Source: Acidobacteriota bacterium (GTDB taxonomy: Bacteria; Acidobacteriota; UBA6911; RPQK01). From it: DNA of 6,816 nt. The DNA lies in the NCBI GenBank assembly GCA_003819755.1, contig RPQK01000422.1, positions 1 through 6,816 on the forward strand. Direction: 5' to 3'. The position numbers and the translations under genes were made by a program. Of this stretch, positions 1 through 5,625 are shown one piece after another (the first letter of the stretch is position 1; the number at the start of each line of letters is the position of its first letter). The notes beneath the pieces were generated by a model. That model saw nothing but the letters and a program-made list of their open reading frames with translations, was not told the DNA's origin and made no database searches.

Positions 1-1
1 C

Positions 2-664
2 CACCTGATTGATGACCAAAACAAGCTCATTCAGCTTTTCGACCCGCCTTTTGACAAGTCGTCTCCTCATCCCGGTTACATCATTGGCTATCCGCCCGGC
101 GTACGGGAAAACGGCGGCCAATACACGCACGGCGCCCTCTGGGTGGCGCTGGCTTACGCCCGGCTGGGGAATGGCACTCGGGCGGTCGAACTGCTTCGTA
201 TGATGAGTCCGACAGAGCACACCCGGACAGCGGAGGAAGCGATCAAGTACAAAGGGGAACCGTACACCGTCGCGGCTGACGTTTATGCACTGGAGGGCCA
301 GCGAGGACGCGCCGGATGGACCTGGTACACCGGTTCAAGCGGTTGGATGTACCGGATCTGGATCGAGGAAATCCTTGGTTTCAAGTTGCGCGGGAACCGC
401 TTCTGCTTCGACCCCTGCCTGCCCAAGACCTGGAAAGGCTTTTCCTTCGTGTATAGCTACAAGGATTCCTCTTACAGCATCACCGTCGAAAACCCGGACG
501 GTGTCAGCCAGGGGATTGTCTCGGTGGAGGTCAACGGCAAGAAATCCTCAGAGAAATGGATTCCTCTCCACGACAACGGGCGAAACAACCGAATCCTCAT
601 CCGCATGGGGGCGCTAAAACCGACAGGTGAAGCCGGGGCCAAAGGTGACAAGGTGACAAGGTGA
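2..664 (+). CDS. GH94-family glucan synthase/phosphorylase-like protein, C-terminal part (partial at 5' end)
   Basis: The frame is open from the left edge and ends at TGA 662-664, giving the last 220 residues of a larger protein; the true start is outside the window. Residues about 28-47 (YIIGYPPGVRENGGQYTHGA and the following LW) and about 105-118 (GWTWYTGSSGWMYR) are typical of the GH94 (alpha/alpha)6 domain found in cellobiose/chitobiose phosphorylases and in the C-terminal part of cyclic beta-1,2-glucan synthases (NdvB/Cgs type). A C-terminal beta-rich segment follows (about 138-202, with FSFVYSYKDSSYSITVENP). The family works on beta-linked glucans by phosphorolysis, and in NdvB it controls glucan chain length. 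The catalytic Asp region is upstream and not visible, so synthase cannot be told from stand-alone phosphorylase. The domain seems to finish near residue 202 (ILIRMG); the last residues (KGDKVTR) are encoded by the palindromic repeat at 644-696, which also supplies the stop. It is convergent with the Hsp70-like gene, with 27 bases between stops. Confidence 0.88.
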   Translation, partial: HLIDDQNKLIQLFDPPFDKSSPHPGYIIGYPPGVRENGGQYTHGALWVALAYARLGNGTRAVELLRMMSPTEHTRTAEEAIKYKGEPYTVAADVYALEGQRGRAGWTWYTGSSGWMYRIWIEEILGFKLRGNRFCFDPCLPKTWKGFSFVYSYKDSSYSITVENPDGVSQGIVSVEVNGKKSSEKWIPLHDNGRNNRILIRMGALKPTGEAGAKGDKVTR

Positions 665-696
665 CAAGGTGCCTGTCACCCTGTCACCTTGTCACC
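644..696. repeat. 23-bp inverted repeat of 8-base words between convergent genes; possible bidirectional terminator
   Basis: The left arm (644-666) consists of tandem copies of aaggtgac. The right arm (674-696) is its reverse complement with a single mismatch (659 against 681), and the loop is 7 bases (667-673). The TGA stop of the GH94 gene (662-664) is in the left arm and the stop of the Hsp70-like gene (692-694, TCA on this strand) is in the right arm. Because the word is 8 bases long, TGA appears on the plus strand at 646, 654 and 662, one per frame, and TCA at 676, 684 and 692 does the same for the minus strand, so all six frames are closed here. The position between convergent genes fits a bidirectional terminator, but no T-rich tract flanks either side. 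It could equally be a dispersed REP-like intergenic repeat. The repeat itself is certain; the function is inferred. Confidence 0.9.
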
Positions 697-2218
697 CCTG
701 CCTCAGCCTATAACTCTTCGAAAACCCCGTCGTGTGGTCTGCGATCGTTACTTCGATGATTCCCACGGGGCCGCAGCGGTATTGTTCCTCGACCAGATGA
801 TTCTCTACTGCCGGCTGGCGCTGCACCTCGACCTCATCGCCCGCCTGATTCTGCAGCCCCGGATCGAAGGGAAACGACACGGTATCCCAGGGGGTGATGT
901 CACCCGCAGGCCTCCCCTCGGAATCCAGGCGGCTGCACTCCAGGTACCGAAAGAATCCCAGGTTATGAGCCGGACGATAGCGGCGAATGGACACCAGGTC
1001 CGGCTGACCGCTGACCGGCAAGGGAGTCTCTCTCGGGAAGATCGGGTCGAACGTGATCCGGCGACCGTAATCGGCCTCCCTCCAGACACCAAAGTAGCGG
1101 GAGAAGCGCTCCTGCAGGCGCTGCGTCTTGACCCGATCAGCGGCAATTGCCAGGCCGATTGCGGTCGCTGCATACGGATACGGCGAGCGGCGGACGCGAC
1201 GCCCATACCGGTCGCGCAGCGCGCGCGCCACAACGGGAAGGTCGCTTGAACCGCCAACCAGGTAAAGCGCGGAGACTTCACTCCAGGGATCCTCGTAGTC
1301 GCGGAGCGCTCGGCCGACAGCGAGCTCAACGGCTTCGATCGTCTTTTCGACCAGCGGTTGGCAGCGTTGGTAGAACTCCGAGACCGGAAGGCTCACTTCA
1401 CCGGCGCGGGGCACGACCTGGCCGGCGTCAATACTGACCCGGCGGCTGTTGGGGTTTAGCGCCTCTTTCGCATTTCGGCACAACTCTAAAATGTCGAATT
1501 CCGCGCGAGAATCGATCGCCTGGATTCCCAGGCGGTCAAGAACCATGTCCTTAAGGATCTCGTCAAAATCGTCTCCCCCCAGGCGGGCAATGCCTTCGTT
1601 GGCAAGAACGTCAAAACTATCGCCCTTGACCGTTATCACCGACGCATCGAACGTTCCGCCCCCAAGGTCGTACACGACCAGGTGCTCCTTGCGGGCGGAA
1701 TGCTTGCTGCCGTAACGATGGGCAAACTCGATCCCTCCGGCGGAGGGCTCGTTCATCATACCCAGCACCCGAAAGCCGGCTCTGACAAAACTTTCTAGAG
1801 TGATAAAACGCTGATTGCTGTTGGCGTTGGCCGGTACGGCTACGAAAACGTCCAGCGGCTCATCCGCGGCGAGGTCAAGGTTCGAATGCTCCAGCAAATC
1901 AACCTTCAATTCCCGCAGAAATTCGGTCACTATTTCGAGCGTCGAGTATTGGGTGCCGGCTAGTTCCAGGCGCGAACCAGGACCGCTGTCTCCCAGGTAT
2001 CTCTTGAAGGACCGCATGAACGACCAGCCGGGTTGTCCGTACCTGGATTCGGCCTCGAGAGCAAAGACCGGCTTGTCGCCGGGACGGGCGCCTACAACCG
2101 ACGGATACCAGGTGCGCATGTCGCCAGTCGGACTTTGAAAGCTGATGACCGGATAATTGCCGCGATCGGCAGCGGCAACCACGGTTCGAGTGGTGCCAAG
2201 ATCAATGCCGAGACGCAT
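692..2218 (-). CDS. Hsp70/DnaK-family protein, short form without a helical lid
   Basis: A complete gene of 508 residues, against about 600-640 for DnaK. The ATP-binding domain is intact. Phosphate-1 is GIDLGTTRTVVA (4-15). A lysine at 72 (SFKRYLGD) matches the DnaK catalytic lysine region. Connect-1-like NEPSAGG is at 156-162, phosphate-2 VVYDLGGGTFDASVI at 181-195, GGDDFD at 214-219, the adenosine motif LYLVGGSSDLPVV at 318-330, and connect-2-like AATAIGLAIA at 350-359. The remaining 130 or so residues could form a divergent substrate-binding beta domain, but there is no room for the alpha-helical lid and no EEVD-like tail. It is probably a cytoplasmic ATP-dependent chaperone-like protein with an unknown client; it is not the housekeeping DnaK. 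No dnaJ or grpE is adjacent. The ATG start is fixed by a strong Shine-Dalgarno 7 bases upstream and by the phosphate-1 motif beginning at residue 4. The gene is divergent from the cytochrome gene, and its stop lies inside the 644-696 palindrome. Confidence 0.93.
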   Translation of the reverse strand: MRLGIDLGTTRTVVAAADRGNYPVISFQSPTGDMRTWYPSVVGARPGDKPVFALEAESRYGQPGWSFMRSFKRYLGDSGPGSRLELAGTQYSTLEIVTEFLRELKVDLLEHSNLDLAADEPLDVFVAVPANANSNQRFITLESFVRAGFRVLGMMNEPSAGGIEFAHRYGSKHSARKEHLVVYDLGGGTFDASVITVKGDSFDVLANEGIARLGGDDFDEILKDMVLDRLGIQAIDSRAEFDILELCRNAKEALNPNSRRVSIDAGQVVPRAGEVSLPVSEFYQRCQPLVEKTIEAVELAVGRALRDYEDPWSEVSALYLVGGSSDLPVVARALRDRYGRRVRRSPYPYAATAIGLAIAADRVKTQRLQERFSRYFGVWREADYGRRITFDPIFPRETPLPVSGQPDLVSIRRYRPAHNLGFFRYLECSRLDSEGRPAGDITPWDTVSFPFDPGLQNQAGDEVEVQRQPAVENHLVEEQYRCGPVGIIEVTIADHTTGFSKSYRLRQG

Positions 2219-2225
2219 ATTACTT

Positions 2226-2232
2226 CTCCTCC
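2226..2232 (-). promoter_or_regulatory. Shine-Dalgarno of the Hsp70-like gene
   Basis: On the minus strand this reads GGAGGAG and sits 7 bases before the ATG at 2218-2216. It is a near-ideal ribosome binding site and settles the start of the Hsp70-like gene. The heptamer repeats begin only about 15 bases further upstream, so any promoter for this gene would have to lie within or beyond them; I could not pick out a convincing one. Confidence 0.8.
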
Positions 2233-2246
2233 CTCTTCACTGACCG

Positions 2247-2288
2247 CGAGTTGCGAGTTACGAGTTACAGGCTACGAGATACGAGTTA
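2247..2288. repeat. Tandem and near-tandem heptamers, cgagtta type
   Basis: Three adjacent 7-base words run cgagttg (2247-2253), cgagtta (2254-2260) and cgagtta (2261-2267). After a short break come cgagata (2274-2280) and cgagtta (2282-2288). Two related words, caagtta, recur in tandem at 2379-2392. These share the gtta core and the 7-base period with the neighbouring cgttcac block, so they look like a drifted family and not independent low-complexity sequence. Function unknown. Confidence 0.85.
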
Positions 2289-2324
2289 GGTTATCAGTTA
2301 CCAGTCGCCGGTTGCCAGTTCTCC

Positions 2325-2479
2325 CGTTCACCGTTCACCGTTCACCGTTCACCGTTCACCGTTGCCGGTTACCGGTAGCAAGTTACAAGTTACGCTTTGC
2401 GGGAGGGGCGGGAACCTCAGCGGGCAACGGTGAACGGAGAAACGGTGAACGCTGAACGCCGAACGGAGAACGGTGAACG
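2325..2479. repeat. Large imperfect inverted repeat of cgttcac heptamers
   Basis: The left side has five exact tandem copies of cgttcac (2325-2359) and a variant cgttgcc (2360-2366). The right side has the reverse-complement words: ggcaacg (2423-2429), gtgaacg (2430-2436), an 8-base irregular word, then five contiguous heptamers at 2445-2479, namely gtgaacg, ctgaacg, ccgaacg, gagaacg and gtgaacg. The two 35-base blocks would pair with four mismatches, all in the three central right-hand words, around a centre of about 85 bases. The left arm is homogeneous and the right arm diverged, which suggests recent expansion or homogenisation of the left arm. It could form a long cruciform or RNA hairpin. 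There are no spacers of CRISPR type. Confidence 0.88.
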
Positions 2480-2487
2480 GTGCCCCC

Positions 2488-2517
2488 TTGACGTCGACGC
2501 CTGAATCTTCATACCAT
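2488..2517 (+). promoter_or_regulatory. Possible promoter of the cytochrome-SUMF1 gene
   Basis: TTGACG (2488-2493) matches five of six bases of a sigma-70 -35 box. TACCAT (2512-2517) matches four of six of a -10 box, with an 18-base spacer. The predicted transcript would begin close to 2524, next to the TTG at 2525, so the message would have almost no leader for that start but a short one for the alternative GTG at 2543. This is inferred from sequence only; the -10 is weak and the host's promoter consensus is unknown. Confidence 0.3.
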
Positions 2518-2524
2518 CACGATT

Positions 2525-4237
2525 TTGGGACAAATAAGAAGCGTGCGGCGGATATTAAGGAAAGTATTTAGCAGAACCGTCCTCCTGATCCTGACCGGAT
2601 CGATACTCGGAATTGTTTTTCTCCTCGGGGCCCACGAAGGCAGTCGCCTCACCTCGACCGACACTTTTTGCGAATCCTGTCACGTCCATCCCCACTCGAC
2701 GATCTCCTGGAAGCAGTCAACTCACTACAAAAACAAGACCGGGATGGTGATTCACTGCATAGACTGCCACCTGCCGCCTGAGGGAGTTTCTTACTACACG
2801 GAAAAGGCCCGGACCGGCGCACGCGACATTTACGGGAAACTCTTCACCGACGTCTCCAAGATCGACTGGGAAGCCAAGTCGGTTCTCGAGTACGCAAAGA
2901 CCTACACCTACGACGAATCGTGTCTGCGCTGCCACCAGGACCTGTACAGCCTGAACCTCTCCACGAAGGGCATCCAGGCGCACGAGAACTACGTGCGCAA
3001 CCGGGAAAAAGGAATTCGCTGCATCAACTGTCATCTCTATGTCGGTCATTACACCGACAAGAAACAGGAACAGCAGCCTCTGGAAGACGAGCAGATTCTC
3101 ACCCAGGCAGAGCCCGGAGCGACAACCGGGACCCGGTCGCGGCGCGCGCTTCCACCGCTCCAGGCAAGCGGAGCTATCCCCGGTGAGAAGCTTGAGAACT
3201 ACGTTGAGGCGATTCCGGGGACTCCCGTCAAGTTCGAAATGGCGGCAATCGCCGGCGGTGAGTTTGACATGGGCAGCAGGTCCGACGAACCGTACCGCCG
3301 CCGGCACGAGGGTCCGGTTCACAAGGTTCAATTAAGCTCTTTCTGGATGGGCAAAGCCGAAGTGTCGTGGGCTGAGTTTGAAGAGTTTTACTCCGAGACC
3401 GTTACCCGGGCGAAAAACGAACGCGGGCTGGTGCAGGAGAATCTCGAGACGGTGGATGCGATTACGGGACCCACGCCTCCTTACGGTTCTCCTGATCAGG
3501 GCTGGGGGAAAGGCGATCGCCCGGCCATCACGATGTCCCATCATGCCGCCAGGGTTTATTGCGAATGGCTCTCGCGGGTGACCGGGAAACGGTATCGACT
3601 GCCGACCGAGGCCGAATGGGAGTACGCCTGCCGCGCCGGGACCAAGGCGCCGTACTTCTTCCCGGGCGATCCGGAGGACTTCACCAAGTTCTACTGGCTG
3701 AATCGTTGGTTCGGCGTGGACATCGAGCCTCTGGCCCAGTACGCCCGGTACGCCGAGAACTCGTCCCGCAGGACTCATCCGCCGACCTCGGTGAAACCCA
3801 ATCCCTGGGGACTCTTGAACATGATCGGGAACGTCAAGGAGTTTTGCCTTGACTGGTATGACCCCCAGGCCTATTCTCAGGAGTCAGACTCAGAGCAAGT
3901 GCGACGAGATCCGATGGGGCCCGAAAGCGGCGAGGAACACGTGATTCGGGGAGGATCTTACCGAAGCGACGCAATTGAGCTCCGATCGGCCGCGCGTGAC
4001 TATACCCGCACGGAGGACTGGCTCACAACCGATCCGCAATCCCCCAAAAGTATTTGGTGGTATTCCGATTCGACTGATGTCGGCTTCCGTGTAGTCCGCG
4101 AGTTTGAAGGCGAGGACGCCGGACCGGCGCGCCCGGGGTCATCCGGGTCCAGCGGTAAGGACAATGCGCGGCGCCAGACAGCGAGTCAATCAACCGGCGC
4201 AAGCCAGGCGCCCAACGTAAGAAACGGCAGTCAATAG
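2525..4237 (+). CDS. Membrane-anchored tetraheme cytochrome c (NapC/NirT/NrfH-like) fused to a SUMF1/FGE-like domain
   Basis: A 570-residue protein. A basic N-terminus precedes one membrane segment (about 17-36, VLLILTGSILGIVFLLGA), placing the rest outside the cytoplasm. Four CxxCH haem sites follow: CESCH (49-53), CIDCH (78-82), CLRCH (133-137) and CINCH (166-170), with nearby His residues (55, 57, 67, 77, 153, 175) as candidate axial ligands. Size and order fit the NapC/NirT/NrfH quinol-dehydrogenase group, which passes electrons from membrane quinol to periplasmic partners. After a charged/Pro-rich linker (about 178-230) comes a SUMF1-type domain (about 231-527): GGEFDMGS (244-251), YRLPTEAEWEYACRAGT (357-373), PWGLLNMIGNVKEF (427-440), VIRGGSYRS (473-481) and VGFRVVRE (519-526). 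The cysteine pair expected just after GGS in true formylglycine-generating enzymes is absent. The tail (528-570) is Gly/Ser/Gln-rich and probably disordered. The start is uncertain: TTG 2525 has no clear Shine-Dalgarno, and GTG 2543 is also possible; an in-frame stop at 2489 bounds it. It is probably co-transcribed with the Gfo/Idh/MocA gene. Haem attachment needs the cytochrome c maturation system, not seen here. Confidence 0.92.
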   Translation: MGQIRSVRRILRKVFSRTVLLILTGSILGIVFLLGAHEGSRLTSTDTFCESCHVHPHSTISWKQSTHYKNKTGMVIHCIDCHLPPEGVSYYTEKARTGARDIYGKLFTDVSKIDWEAKSVLEYAKTYTYDESCLRCHQDLYSLNLSTKGIQAHENYVRNREKGIRCINCHLYVGHYTDKKQEQQPLEDEQILTQAEPGATTGTRSRRALPPLQASGAIPGEKLENYVEAIPGTPVKFEMAAIAGGEFDMGSRSDEPYRRRHEGPVHKVQLSSFWMGKAEVSWAEFEEFYSETVTRAKNERGLVQENLETVDAITGPTPPYGSPDQGWGKGDRPAITMSHHAARVYCEWLSRVTGKRYRLPTEAEWEYACRAGTKAPYFFPGDPEDFTKFYWLNRWFGVDIEPLAQYARYAENSSRRTHPPTSVKPNPWGLLNMIGNVKEFCLDWYDPQAYSQESDSEQVRRDPMGPESGEEHVIRGGSYRSDAIELRSAARDYTRTEDWLTTDPQSPKSIWWYSDSTDVGFRVVREFEGEDAGPARPGSSGSSGKDNARRQTASQSTGASQAPNVRNGSQ

Positions 4238-4253
4238 TTCACTGCGATTCTTA

Positions 4254-4259
4254 AAGGAG
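4254..4259 (+). promoter_or_regulatory. Shine-Dalgarno of the Gfo/Idh/MocA gene
   Basis: AAGGAG within aaaggaga, 7 bases before the ATG at 4267. It lies in the 29-base gap after the cytochrome-SUMF1 stop and no terminator-like hairpin intervenes, which supports co-transcription with independent, strong translation initiation of the second gene. Confidence 0.85.
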
Positions 4260-4266
4260 AGTTGCC

Positions 4267-5607
4267 ATGTCAGATGATTCCAATGTCTCCCGTCGACGGT
4301 TTTTAGGAACGGTGGCCGTGGCTGGCGCCGTTTACGCTGCTGCGTGCAGCAAAAGCCAGCAAAGCCAGGAATGGGCGGAGAAAGCTTCCGATGGTCGCGC
4401 CTTAAAGGCAGGTCTGATCGGGTGCGGCGGCCGCGGCACCGGAGCGGCTCTCGATTTTCTCGCCGCCGGAACGGGACTTTCCATTGTGGCCCTCGGTGAC
4501 GTCTTCCAGGACCGGCTTGACTCGGCCCGGCAGAAGATCGAGGAAAAGGGACAGAAGATAGCAGACGACAAGTGCTTTGTGGGGTTCGACGCGTACCAGA
4601 AGGTCATCAATTCAGACATCGACGTGGTGCTTACCGCGACGCCGCCGCACTTCCGTCCCCAGCACTTTGCCGCGGCGGTTGAAGCCGGTAAACACATTTT
4701 CATGGAAAAGCCGGTGGCCGTGGACCCGGTCGGGATACGCAGCATTCTGGACACTGCCTCCAAGGCCAAGACCAAGAACCTGGTGGTCGTGACCGGCACC
4801 CAGAGACGGCATGAACCGAGCTACAAACAGGCCTTCGAGCGGATTTCGAACGGCGCCATCGGTGAAATCGTAACGGCGCGCGTTTACTGGAACCAGGGCC
4901 AGCTCTGGTACAAGGAGCGCCTGGAGGGGTGGACCGACATGGAATGGCTCGTCCGCGATTGGGTTAACTGGGTCAGCATGTCAGGTGACCACATCGTCGA
5001 ACAGCATGTTCACAACCTCGACGTCGGCTGCTGGTTCCTGAACGAGTACCCCACCAAAGCTGTCGGCTTCGGCGGCCGCGCTCGCCGCGTGACCGGCGAT
5101 CAGTACGACTTCTTCACCGTCGACTACGAAATGCCGAGCGGCCGCCACATGCAGAGCATGTGCCGCCAGATCGACGGCTGTGCCAACGATGTAGCAGAAT
5201 ACATTATCGGGACCAATGGCTGGGCTCACATGCAGGGCGGGAAGGATTGCGTGATCTACAAGAAGGACGGAACGATCGCCTGGTCCTTCAAGGCGACGCT
5301 CGATGAAGCCGGCGAAACGAACCCCGACGCTCCCAAGAAGGTGACTAACCCCTACCGGCTGGAGCACGTCGACTTCGTCACCTCGGTCAGGAACGCCACG
5401 CCGTTCAACGAGGCGGAGAATACGGCGAAGTCCACGCTGACCGCGATAATGGGTCGCGAAGCGGCCTACACCGGTCGCGCCGTCACCTGGGATGAGATCA
5501 TGAAAGCGGATACGCGCCTCGGCCCGACCGAGTATGCCCTTGGGCCGGCCCCCATTGAGGTGAAGATCGCGGTCCCCGGAAAGGCCAAAGAGCCACAGCA
5601 GTCGTAA
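4267..5607 (+). CDS. Tat-exported, probably lipid-anchored Gfo/Idh/MocA-family oxidoreductase
   Basis: A 446-residue protein. The N-terminus has a twin-arginine motif (SRRRFLG, 8-14), a hydrophobic stretch and a lipobox-like YAAAC with Cys27, so a Tat-exported envelope lipoprotein is predicted. The Rossmann domain begins about residue 46, with GLIGCGGRGTG (49-59) as dinucleotide-binding loop, an acidic residue at the end of the second strand (GD, 77-78), and EKP (147-149), whose Lys is catalytic in many family members. The second domain carries GDHIVEQHVHNLD (240-252), occupying the place of the usual DxGxHxxD motif but as ExHxHxxD, after an aromatic-rich segment (207-237). Family members oxidise, reduce or interconvert sugars and cyclitols with NAD(P); exported ones such as Zymomonas glucose-fructose oxidoreductase hold the cofactor tightly. 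GH109-type NAD-dependent glycosidases share the fold and are an alternative. The substrate cannot be named. The gene lies 29 bases after the cytochrome-SUMF1 gene on the same strand, which suggests a functional link. The start is supported by the Shine-Dalgarno and Tat signal. Confidence 0.93.
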   Translation: MSDDSNVSRRRFLGTVAVAGAVYAAACSKSQQSQEWAEKASDGRALKAGLIGCGGRGTGAALDFLAAGTGLSIVALGDVFQDRLDSARQKIEEKGQKIADDKCFVGFDAYQKVINSDIDVVLTATPPHFRPQHFAAAVEAGKHIFMEKPVAVDPVGIRSILDTASKAKTKNLVVVTGTQRRHEPSYKQAFERISNGAIGEIVTARVYWNQGQLWYKERLEGWTDMEWLVRDWVNWVSMSGDHIVEQHVHNLDVGCWFLNEYPTKAVGFGGRARRVTGDQYDFFTVDYEMPSGRHMQSMCRQIDGCANDVAEYIIGTNGWAHMQGGKDCVIYKKDGTIAWSFKATLDEAGETNPDAPKKVTNPYRLEHVDFVTSVRNATPFNEAENTAKSTLTAIMGREAAYTGRAVTWDEIMKADTRLGPTEYALGPAPIEVKIAVPGKAKEPQQS

Positions 5608-5625
5608 CGCCCCGACCACCTCCAG

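Larger units (their letters stand above)
2219..2524. other. Divergent intergenic region dominated by short repeats
   Basis: This 306-base gap separates the divergent Hsp70-like and cytochrome genes. From left to right it holds the Hsp70 Shine-Dalgarno, a block of cgagtta-type heptamers (2247-2288), a degenerate stretch of related words (about 2294-2320), and a large imperfect inverted repeat of cgttcac heptamers (2325-2366 with 2423-2479). Between its arms are two copies of caagtta (2379-2392) and a GC-rich stretch (2401-2415). A possible promoter for the cytochrome gene follows (2488-2517). A plus-strand reading frame runs across part of this region, but it is only the antisense of Hsp70 continuing through repeats. 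I see no small gene or RNA gene. Confidence 0.8.

Noticed and set aside
689..1249. Plus-strand reading frame of 186 codons opposite the Hsp70 3' half
   Set aside because: It lies wholly antisense to a well-supported Hsp70-like gene and shows no recognisable motif.
2033..2455. Plus-strand reading frame of 140 codons across the Hsp70 5' end and the repeats
   Set aside because: Its first part is antisense to conserved Hsp70 motifs and the rest is translated heptamer repeat; no family resemblance and no good ribosome binding site.
2325..2479. Possible CRISPR array
   Set aside because: The units are only 7 bases, abut without unique spacers, and occur in inverted orientation; no cas gene is present.
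2717..3331. Minus-strand reading frame of 204 codons opposite the haem-binding region
   Set aside because: Antisense to four CxxCH motifs and a convincing cytochrome; no motif of its own.
3215..4105. Annotation of the fusion's second half as an active formylglycine-generating enzyme (sulfatase activator)
   Set aside because: The domain fold motifs are present but the cysteine pair needed for the reaction is missing, and no sulfatase gene is in the window.
4981..5619. Minus-strand reading frame of 212 codons opposite the Gfo/Idh/MocA gene
   Set aside because: GC-rich antisense shadow of a gene with clear family motifs on the plus strand; no ribosome binding site or domain.
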